Part shown: positions 31,737 through 40,408 of the stretch, piece by piece
Layout: the number at the start of each line of letters is the position of its first letter
Numbering within the stretch: the first letter of the stretch is position 1
Assembly: GCA_009602725.1 (NCBI GenBank)
Contig: WELB01000263.1
Span: 46,563-96,246 of the forward strand
Length of the DNA: 49,684 bases
Origin: Spirogloea muscicola
Lineage: Eukaryota; Streptophyta; Zygnematophyceae; Spirogloeales; Spirogloeaceae
Reading direction: 5' to 3'
Translations under genes and position numbers: made by a program
The notes under the pieces: generated by a model
The model's database searches: none
What the model saw: only the letters and a program-made list of their open reading frames with translations
Told to the model about the DNA's origin: nothing

Positions 31737-33583
31737 ATGCTGGACATCAACCTCTTCCGGCCGGAGAAGGGTGGCGACCCGGACCTGATCCGGGAGTCGC
31801 AGCGGCGGCGCTACGCGCCGCTCGAGGTCGTGGACGAGCTCATTGAGCTCGACAAGACGTGGCGCGAATGTGAGCACCCGGGCAGCAACGGAAATTGCCA
31901 GGCACTCCCAACCTGCAGGCTTCTCTGGCGCAGTCGAGCGTCGATGCCGCAGCCGGCAGCGCGGCATCAGGGTGTGTCCATTTGTTGAACGAAGATATAA
32001 GCTTATGGAAAGGTAGGATTCATTGTAGCTGCAGCTGCATGCAGTAGGTGGCTTGGTGTGTAGCGACAACAAGACTGAAGTGACTATCAGTGTCCTGTTC
32101 CAACATTAGCTTGACACTATGCTTGAGCCTATCAAGCAAACACTCACAGCAAAAGTGGCACCTCTTCTGCAGGTGTCTGGCGAGGGAGATGACAAGTATT
32201 TGAATGCCACCTCCGAGCAGCCACTCTGTACTTTTCACAAGGGCGAGTGGTTGGACCCTAAACCTTTCCTCTCAGGTACATGTAGGTGTGTATGGCTTGC
32301 TTGTGACTTGTCATAAGGGCATGCATACCTGGTGGTAGCAAAGCCCTTTCCCGTGTGTCAGGGCAACCGATTCTAGGGGCCCTGAAAATCTAATGTTAGC
32401 AGCATCGCCTGCAGGTACGCAGGGTACTCCACGTGCTTCAGAAAGGGGGCTGGTAGCCATGGGCGTGACACATTGGGTATTTTCCGAGTTCATCAATTTG
32501 AAAAAGTCGAGCAGTTCTGTATCGTGAGTCCAGGTGGCACAGAGTCATGGGACAAGCATGAGGAGCTGTTGAAGAATTCTTTGGATTTCTATCAAGAGGT
32601 ATTCCACTTCCATTATGCGTGGGGAAACCACCTCTGCTTTCATCTCTCTTGTCGGTAGAAAGAAGGCATCCTCAGTTTGGCCGGGGCGCGCGCTCATGAG
32701 AGCAGACAACTGTTGAACTTGTGTAAGAGCTTGCTTTGCTTCCCTGCAGCTTTGATTAATACGGCTATGTTGACATGCAGATTGGGCTTCCATACAGAGT
32801 TGTGTCTATTGTATCTGGTGCATTGAATGATGCAGCTGCAAAGAAGTATGATCTAGAGGCCTGGTTCCCTGCTTCTCAAACATTCAGGGAACTTGTGTCC
32901 TGCTCCAATTGCACAGACTATTAGGCTCGGAACCTGGAGATTCGATACGGCAACAAGAAGGTGATGCTATGATTGCGGGCTTTAGATGCTAGTAGATTAG
33001 AGGAGCCCAGATTCGTATGCTATACCTTTCGATATTAGAGGGCTCATAGCATTGTGATGTCTGTGATGTGGATACTAGTCCGTGCAATGTCCTTCATAAT
33101 GATTGGATTCTTTCTGCCATTAACTTTTTCCAATGCAACACCTGCAACGATCAGCAAGCACTTGAAGAAAGCAGCTCAAAATGGATCAGTCTTTTCACAT
33201 GGCCGTGCTTGCAGATGAATGACCAGGCAAAGCAATACGTCCATCTGCTGAATTCCACACTCACTGCAACAGAGCGGACAGTCTGCTGCATCCTGGAGAC
33301 TTCCCAGTCAGAAGAGGGAGTCAGAGTCCCATCCGGTCTGCAGCCATTCATGATGGGCATTGAACTCATTCCATTTGTCCACCTCCCAACTGCTACCAAA
33401 GAGGCAAAACCAAAGAAAGGCAAGCCAGCTGTTGTGCCTAGTGGTTTGGTTGTGGGTGCCGAGGTTGTGCTTCCAAGTCTGCTAGATGGAGCAGCAGGCG
33501 CTTCTACTTCTCCTGCTGCCATCTCGGCATCAGCAGTTTCTGCTTCAAGTATGCCGGGTGAGGTAGGCTTCACCACATCATAG
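31737..33583 (+). pseudogene. Seryl-tRNA synthetase copy lacking its middle
   Basis: Cytosolic eukaryotic SerRS charges tRNA-Ser. Exons: 31737-31869 (MLDINLFRPEKGGDPDLIRE, the family start), 32173-32285 (KYLNATSEQPLCTFHKGEWL), 32415-32598 ([20 protein letters not shown], then [13 protein letters not shown]), 32781-32960 ([29 protein letters not shown]) and 33215-33583 (KQYVHLLNSTLTATERTVCC, ending in a K-rich and A/S-rich tail). Three faults stand out. Only 303 bases separate the first two exons, so about 220 residues (tRNA-binding coiled coil and motif 1) are missing. Motif 2 reads FRKGAG where the family has FRxEAG, losing the ATP-site glutamate. A TAG at 32922-32924 replaces the conserved glutamine of TDYQAR. 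All remaining splice sites are normal. This is most likely a recently dead paralogue; a working gene must exist elsewhere. Confidence 0.8.
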
Positions 33584-33900
33584 CCACTTGTTGTCCACTC
33601 GGAGATGAGTTGCATTTGGTGCTCCAGATCTTGTGTGCCACATGCAGAGCGAATGCACACTCCTCGTCACATCAAGTACATTGCCTGTGCCTGACAGAGC
33701 TATGAGCATGTATCATCTATTCATTACATCACAACGCCTTGTGGGCACTGGTCTCAATTGTTGCCTTGACTGAGTGATGGCTAGTGTTGTCATGTCTGCA
33801 ATGTCTGTGCTTGTGCTCATACATCCATCTTGAGTAAAAGCCAGCCAGGTCCATACTAGTCTAGCATACAGAGCGTGTTCATGAGTAGATTAGCGGAGCC
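33584..33900. other. Downstream of SerRS copy, nothing recognised
   Basis: No frame or repeat of note. The frame after the TAG at 33581-33583 stays open only to a TGA about 110 bases on. Confidence 0.35.
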
Positions 33901-33929
33901 ATGTGCTGGGCAGGCAGGGCTCTTACTTT

Positions 33930-34440
33930 GTTCATCCTTTTTTGGGCTGGCTTTTCCAGCCCCTATCCTCGATATGCGAGCCCTTTCTTAGTTACCCCCC
34001 AGCCGCCCTCAGGCAATTCCGTGTGTTAAAACAACAAAAGGGGCCCTCGGGGGCCCCCTCCCCGCCGTATTCGGCGCGGGCAGCTCTCATGGCCCGGCCA
34101 GGCCCCACTCCGAACTGGCGGGCTTCACCACACCAGGTTAGAGAGAAGGGCTCGCCCATTGAGGATAGGGGCTGGAAAGAGAGAGAAGGGCTCGCCCATT
34201 GAGGATAGGGGCTGGAAATAGCCAGCCCAGAAAAGAATGAACAAAGGACGAGAAGTGGCCAGGGGAAGTACGAAGAACAAAAAACACGAAAAAGAAACGA
34301 AGCAGCTACGAAGCACTCAGTAACCCCTGCTAAGCGAACTGCGCGCCCATAGAGAAGAAGGGCTGGCAAAGCCAGCCCAAAAAAGAATGGACATTGTCCA
34401 AAGCCAAAGAAAGAGGAGCCGGAGAAAGGACTACACTACA
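33930..34440. repeat. Retrotransposon tails in opposite orientations around a GC palindrome
   Basis: A plus tail (GGGCTGGCTTTTCCAGCCCC at about 33948) faces minus tails at 34140-34215, where a 44-base unit (GAGAAGGGCTCGCCCATTGA, then GGATAGGGGCTGGAAA) is directly duplicated. Between them, 34041-34058 is the palindrome-like GGGGCCCTCGGGGGCCCC. Confidence 0.6.
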
Positions 34441-34469
34441 AAACACAGTAGAACACAGAAACAATGCAG

Positions 34470-34700
34470 AGGAAAGCTCAGTACCCACGAGTGAGCAACA
34501 TCAGGTCTGAGTAGCTCGCTGCAGGGAAAGAGGCACTCCACCGAGACCCAGAGGCGGCGGCCATAGCACGGCCTGCGCGCGTGTGGACGGCGTGGGCAAG
34601 GGAGCGTTGAAGCGATACGGCCAGGCACATGCGGAAGACTTGTGCTAAGCAGCCTCAGGTCAGAGAGACTGGGTTCCTGGAAAAAGCCAGCCCAGAAAGA
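34470..34700 (-). mobile_element. Two nested retrotransposon ORF2 ends
   Basis: 34480-34645 is the reverse complement of the C-terminal block also seen at 16480-16573. At about 34648 it is joined to another end block (TAAGCAGCCTCAGGTCAGAG) of the 31202-type copy. Both are fragments. Confidence 0.65.
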
Positions 34701-34729
34701 AGCAAGCGCGGCCAGATTAACTAGTGACT

Positions 34730-35167
34730 GGCCAGAAAAGAATGAACAAAGGACGAGAAGGGGCCAGGGGAAGTACGAAGAACCAGGTTAAGGCTGCACC
34801 AACTTTTCTCCCCCTCTTTTCGGTCAATTCTTTTCGGGCTGGCTTCTCACAGCCCTTGCCCCCAATGGGAGAGCCACTTCTTCTTTTCCGCTGCAGAGGT
34901 CCATGACTCGCGCGCTGCATCTGCGTGCTGGTCGTGCCTTAGCTGCAGCCTCTGGCCCTGGCCAGGGGACCCGCTACCAGGAGATCAGTTTCTCCAAGCT
35001 GCGGCTGCTCAACAGGCGTTACTGGGTGTTCCATTACTACTTTGACACCCTGTGTGCTTCAGCGCTTTCCCTGGCCCCTTCGAATTTTTGTTCATTCTTT
35101 TTCTGGGCTGGCCTCTCACAGCTACCGCCCTCTCCTGAAGGCGTCTTTCTTTTCCTTTTCTTTTTCC
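34730..35167 (+). mobile_element. Truncated retrotransposon end plus tail
   Basis: A hairpin unit at 34825-34885 abuts a 5'-truncated copy whose ORF starts at CTGCAGAGGTCCATGACTCG (RSMTRALHLRAGRALAAASG, ending LRLLNRRYW). Its tail (CCCCTTCGAATTTTTGTTCA, GGGCTGGCCTCTCACAGC) then runs into the next element. Confidence 0.65.
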
Positions 35168-36204
35168 GAGCCCTCCGCTCAGCCCGGGATGAGCTGCTTG
35201 CGGATCATCCCGCCCTGGTGCCACGGGCCGTCCCGTTCGCTCACCTCGCGCGCACGGCCGACCTGCGGGCCCAAGCTCGCTGCATGGCGGAGGTAGATGC
35301 GGCGTCTTTCTCCACGGCGCTGGGGCTTTTGCCTCCAGCCGACCTCCGGGGGCGCGCGCGACTGCTCTCGGCGTCCTCACCAGCGGCGGCTGCTTGGCTG
35401 TCGGCTCTGCTGATCCACGACGCGCTCCGGATGCCGGACGCCGCATTCCGAACGGCGGTGCACCGCCTCCTCGGCCTCCACCCACCATGGCTAGGTGGAG
35501 TACAACAGTGCGAGTGCGGCGAGCGCAGCCCGGACGCGGCGTCACTGGCAGCTCACATGCTCCGATGCGCACGGGGAGGGGAGCGGACCGGCACACACGA
35601 CCTGCTCCGGAACGCGATGTTTGGCGTATTTGTCGAAGCCGGTTACACTGTGGCGCTGGAGAACTCCAGCATCATGCCTCTGACTGCTGGGGCGGACGGC
35701 CGCCTCCACACCCGGCGCGCCGATCTCGTCGCTAGCGCGCTCGGCGGGGGGCCTCGGCTCATTGCCGACGTCGTCCCAACGGACTCCTTGGATTCCAGGA
35801 GCGCAACACGCTCGGCGGAGGAGGCGGGCTACGCCGTCCGCCAAGCGGCCGCCGCAAAGGAGCGCAAGTACTCAGATCACCCGGTAGGCGACGAGTTTAT
35901 CCCACTCGCCGTCGACGTACACGGCGCCTTCGGCGCCAAATGGCTGGACCTCCTTCACCGCCTTGCGCGGCGAGCAGCGGCCCGCCGCGAGGGGCAGCAA
36001 GGCGAGCAGCCTGGCTTCCATGTCGCCGGGTCCCTCGCCCAAGTTTACCGGATGCGCCTGGCCGTCTCTTTGCAGCGGTCCCTAGCTTTTGCGGTCCACT
36101 TGCGCGCAGGCCGCGCTCTGGCGGCGGCCTCCAGCTTCCGTCAGGGCGACGTCTTTCCGCCTGCTAGCTACTCAGATTTGCATCTACTGACGAGAGGTTA
36201 CTGA
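35168..36204 (+). mobile_element. Longest retrotransposon ORF2 C-terminal region (open frame)
   Basis: About 345 residues after the point where reverse-transcriptase motifs would lie; none is visible, so the element is 5'-truncated. Landmarks: RARLLSASSPAAAAWLSALL; a Cys/His cluster ECGERSPDAASLAAHMLRCA; GTHDLLRNAMFGVFVEAGYT; LIADVVPTDSLDSRSATRSA; VDVHGAFGAKWLDLLHRLAR; GSLAQVYRMRLAVSLQRS; YSDLHLLTRGY and TGA. The Cys-His cluster followed by HD...AG.TV.LE resembles the domain after RT in many algal and protist LINE-type elements. The frame is fully open, so this is one of the youngest insertions here. It is the reference for all other fragments in the window. Confidence 0.75.
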
Positions 36205-36450
36205 GAGTTCGCTTACTGCTGTCTCAGTCCTTAGCACTCCGACTCCTTCAGACCTTGTCCATTCTTTTGGGCTGGCCTCTCCCAGCCACCAGTTAATCTG
36301 GCCGCGCTTGCTTCCGCTCCTTCTCCATCCCTTTCGGGTTGGCCTCTCCCAGCCCGAAGCCCTTTTTCCGCGAAAGTGGCCCTCCCAAAGGGGGCAAGGG
36401 CTGTGATTATAAGAGTAGCCAGCTGTGAACTGCTAGCCCGCAGAGAATCG
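36205..36450 (+). repeat. 3' UTR and hairpin tail of the 35168-36204 element
   Basis: GAGAGTTCGCTTACTGCTGT, CTTAGCACTCCGACTCCTTC and AGACCTTGTCCATTCTTTTG are followed by GGGCTGGCCTCTCCCAGCC and a second hairpin (GGTTGGCCTCTCCCAGCCC). The first block reappears inverted at 7115-7181 and 7285-7347. Confidence 0.65.
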
Positions 36451-38150
36451 ACAAGGTCCAAAGGGGTATCCTCTCTTTTGGTACTAACGTCAGACTCTTA
36501 CCTTAGCCACCTTACCATAAGGCTTTATTATTTTAGCCTTTTCTCTGTATGTACTACTTATCGCCTGAACATTGTATTGTCTAAAGTGGCCTCCCGCTCA
36601 TTTCATGCGCACTGCGCACCTTATTCTTTGAAGAAGAATATGAAGCAGCGGCACCGATGGCGGTCTGAGGCTGTGACAGCTAGCCCGCAAAGGTCCAAGG
36701 TCCAAAGTCTGAGGTCCAAAGATCTGAAGGAGTCGGAAAGCGTAGACACCACCAAGTAAGCCTGCTCACTGACCCCTGGCCAGCAGCCGCAAGTCGGGAA
36801 AAGAAGCAGCCTACCAAAAGGGGGAGGCTGTGTATGCAGGCGAGCCACTTGCAGCCTTGTACTGACTGAGACTAGATCATTGACACTCAGAGGTGACACT
36901 CAGAGCCGAGCAATCATACGGTCGGTAAAGCCTCATACTAGAAGCACCCTAAATACTGAACTCCAGCATATTCAATCATTAGCACACTCTATAGGTGCTC
37001 TTCCAACCGCCCTTGTACTTGCCTCCACCAAGTCAAGAGCAAGGACAGGCGTTCAACGAACGTGAATGCAAGGACCTCTGAGGCACGGAAACAAATTGAT
37101 CAGTTGATCCATCATCTCACTTACCCACTTCTTCCCGGACCTGCATGATTTGGATTGCCTTCCTTCCCCACCTGGAGCGTGGCAGGCAGCATCTTGACCT
37201 CTCAAAAGCATCCTTCAATTCAGAATGGACTGAATTCCTAGAGAAGTCACAGTGCTGATGAAGGCCATAGGGTTACAACAATGTGACTGAAACACCACAA
37301 GCTCTTCTAGCCAAAAACACATCGATTGCTGTTGTCCTGAATGTGCCTGAGTTTTGAAAAGTTGGTCGTTGAGCCTGCACAAAGCAGGAGGCCACCTCTG
37401 CAAGCTGATATGGCAAGGGCAAGGGTGGACGAGCATACTTGAAATCATCAGATCGAGTTGGACCGTGGTAAACAATGTCCTGGACATTTCGCACCAGTGG
37501 CAAGTACGTCTTTCTTGAAGTCGGGTGGGTCGCATCCTATGAGCAGGAAATGATATTACCATCGAGGTATCAGTCAGCTCCAGGTGGCAGCGAAGCGAGG
37601 TCTTCAGCAATCGCAGCTGACTGACGAGCATGCGGAGCAAGGCTGCGGAGAAAGAAGCAGCAATTGGAGAATGGGCGAGGGCTGTGAAGGGCCAGTCCAC
37701 GGAACATTCAAGAGAGGAAAGAAGCATCTCCAAAGGGCGCAAGGGCTGTAAAAAGCAGCTCAAATATTATTTCATGGAGTCAGAAAGCAAATGACACTCA
37801 AGAAAGGAAGCGATCACTGAAGACGGAAAGCTGAGCCGAGAGCGCGAGAGGCCCATGCCACTACGGAGTGGGTGGGCTTTTCTGGCCCTTCGAGATTTGT
37901 TCAAAGCTTTAATGTCTGGGCTGGTCACTCACAGCCATCGCCCTCTACTGAAGAGTCTTTCTCTCTCTTTTCTGGTACTGCGTGCGCGGGGCCCATGCAA
38001 TTGAGTTCCAAGGAGCGCCCCCCCAAGAGATAGAAATAGCTCTTCAAACGTAAGGCAATGGCTGTGAGAGGCCACAGAACAGAGAAGAAGAGTCTTTCAC
38101 GTAACCACAATTTTGCTGCTCACATTTAAAAGCAGCTGTGTACGCCAGCT
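36451..38150. other. No gene firmly recognised
   Basis: A minus-strand frame at 37503-37273 (VRNVQDIVYHGPTRSDDFKY) looks protein-like, with a neighbouring out-of-frame extension, but belongs to no family I know. Weak hairpin units occur near 37675, 37735, 37920 and 38060. The rest is anonymous. Confidence 0.35.
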
Positions 38151-38870
38151 GGGTGCATCAAGAAAGAAAGGGGCTCTTCCGAAGGGGGGGAGGGCTGTGA
38201 AAAGCCAGCCCAGAGACAATGGACAAGCGCCGAAGGGCTGTAAGGGGCTAAAACCACACAGCTATGCAAGTGGCGACAGCTAGTGGAATCTTAGTGACCC
38301 CGTGTCAGGAGCCGCACGTCGGACTGCCTTGCAGCTGGACAAGACTCACCCCGACGAAACCCAGAAGCAGCAGCCAAAGCGGCCTGTCCTCGAGTGCATG
38401 CATGAGCCTGGGACCGTTGAAGGATATGGAGAGCCGCATGTGTAACACAGGCAAGCGACCGGCGGCGTTGAAGCTGGACAGCTCACCTTGCTGTCCCTGA
38501 CGACGATTAATGGCTCGCCATGCAAGCCGTGCGAGAGGTCCAGCCACCAACTGCCTGCCCAAGGCCCCATGCACGTCCATCGCCAGTGCCAAAACCTTAG
38601 GCCCTAGCGGAATGGGCATGACACACATTGTACCCAAGGCCACGGTGTAGCCAGCCTCCACGAACACAGCGAGCGTACATCACGCAGGAGGTCGTAAAAC
38701 TTGGCAAACTCTCCCCGGTGTGCACAGCGAAGCATGTGCGCAGCCATCTCCGCAGCATCAGCGTTGCGTGCTCCGCACTCGCCTGCACTCGCACTTTGCA
38801 CTGCGGTGCATCTGGTCTGCACTTGCTCAACAGGGGTTATTGAGCGTCCTTCTGCACGAGTCACGGAGAG
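38151..38870 (-). mobile_element. Decayed retrotransposon ORF2 fragment
   Basis: Minus strand reads GARNADAAEMAAHMLRCAHR, then FVEAGYTVALGTMCVMPIPL and LAMDVHGALGRQLVAGPLAR in shifted frames. It has the same Cys/His block and order as 35168-36204, with deletions. A hairpin tail lies at 38165-38235. Confidence 0.7.
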
Positions 38871-39560
38871 TACTTTCATGTTGTTGCGCCGTCCGGGCCT
38901 TTCAGACCTTCTTCATGCCTTTGGGCTGACCTCTCACCAGGACCTCGTCACTTGCTTTCAGGCTGGCTTTTCACAGCCTCGCCCCCTTTGGAAGAGCCAC
39001 TATTTCTCACCCTTTGGATGAGCTTCCTTCTCACAGCTACTGCCTTACATTGGATGAGCTATTCCTCCTATACGACGGAAAAGCTTCATATTGAATTGTG
39101 CAAGCGGTCCAGGGCTGACCGCGAACTACTGACTAGCAGCTTGCCCGGATCCGCTACAATACCCACTTCAACGGAGCCATAGACCAGGCAAAATTTGTAT
39201 TTAACTGGCTGGCTTCTACAGCTGCCCCCCATCGCTGGAGTGTCTTGCATAGCTGTGTGTGTTGGCACCTTCCGGCCATTTGGACCTTTGTTCATTCTGT
39301 CTGGGCTGGCATTCCACAGCCCCTTACACTAAGGAAAGAAACAGCTCCCGAATATAGGGCAATGGCTGTGAGAGGCCACTTCCCTTTGACAACAGCTGCC
39401 GCATGTCTAAGCAAACAGGAGTTGCGCCGAAAAGAGGGAAACTCTTCCAGTAGAAGGCGATCGCTGTAATTGCCAGCCCAGAAAAAGAACGAACGAAGGG
39501 GGGAGGGCGCCAAAAGTTGGGCCAGGGGAAGCACAAAGAAAAACAAGCACAAAGAGAAAC
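38871..39560. repeat. Hairpin-tail mosaic
   Basis: Plus-oriented units near 38960, 39035, 39210 and 39300 face minus-oriented units near 39360, 39455 and 39510. Each keeps a GGCTGGC/GGCTGTGAG core, with poorer conservation than the arrays at 6-7 kb. No gene was seen. Confidence 0.5.
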
Positions 39561-39578
39561 GAAGCAGCTACGAAGCAC

Positions 39579-40102
39579 TCAGTAACCCCTGCTAAGCAGC
39601 CTCAGGTCAGAGAAACTTGGCTCCTGGAAGCGGGTCCCCTGGCCAGAGCCAGAAGAAGTGGCTCTCCCAATAGGGGCAAGGGCTGTGAGAAGCCAGCCCG
39701 AAGAATTGACAAGGTTCGAAGGGGGCCAAAGTACGAGCCAGAGGCAGCGGCGATGGCTCGTCCGGCCCGCAGGTGCAGCGCGCGGGCCGTAGACCTCTGC
39801 AGCGAGACGGCCAAGCGCATGCGGTACACCTGCGCTAGCGACCCGGCTGCACTGAAGTCCACCGGCTCCCCATGGAAGCGGCGGACGATGGCGTGACGGG
39901 AGAGCTGGTTGAGCAGCAGCTCGAGCCACCGAGCGCCCAACGCCCCGTGCGTGTTGATGGCGAGCGGGAAGAAGTCGACTGCCCGCGGGTGATCTGCGTA
40001 TCTGAGCTCGCCGCTCGGGCCTTGGCCCGAGCGGCCGCAGGCTACCGCATACCCGGCCTTGGTGGCGCACCGAAGAGGAGTGCGTCCAACTTCAAATTCC
40101 AA
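39579..40102 (-). mobile_element. Retrotransposon ORF2 fragment carrying a smaller insertion
   Basis: Minus strand: YADHPRAVDFFPLAINTHGA, LGARWLELLLNQLSRHAIVR, GSLAQVYRMRLAVSLQRSTA and RAIAAASGS, then an 81-base hairpin unit (39654-39734), then the remaining ORF end and stop at 39579. The fragment ends abruptly next to the KNL1-like 5' region. Confidence 0.8.
39654..39734 (-). mobile_element. 81-bp hairpin element with 8-bp target duplication
   Basis: The unit interrupts retrotransposon coding sequence that is continuous in sister copies (for example, 31264-31285). GAGCCAGA occurs once at the site in sister copies but on both sides here (39646-39653 and 39735-39742). In transposon sense it runs GTACTTTGGCCCCCTTCGAA...GGGCTGGCTTCTCACAGCCC...GAGCCACTTCT. 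Confidence 0.75.
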
Positions 40103-40140
40103 CGGTCCCTTTCCCGGGATCCCCCAATCCCCTCCTCGCC

Positions 40141-40175
40141 CCCACCGCCGCCGCCGCCGCCACCGCCGCCGCGNC
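40141..40175 (+). repeat. CCG triplet repeat with one undetermined base
   Basis: A (CCG)n tract in the 5' region of the KNL1-like gene. The single n at 40174 suggests unresolved repeat length or a base-calling conflict. Confidence 0.6.
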
Positions 40176-40408
40176 TCCGCGCGGCAAGGCGCCCGCTGCG
40201 GCCGTCGCCGCCGCCGCTGCGGCCGGTGGCGCGAGCTTCGACGTGACGGTCGAGCTCGAGGCTGGTGGCGAGGTTGGCGCGCTGGAAGTCACGCCGGACC
40301 TCCATGCGCGCCGAAGGAAGCGGCGGTCGTCCGGGCGGAGGTCTGTCAGCCTCTACCTGCAGCCGATGCCGTCACGGGCGCCGCGCGCCACCGATGCACG
40401 CAGCCGCC

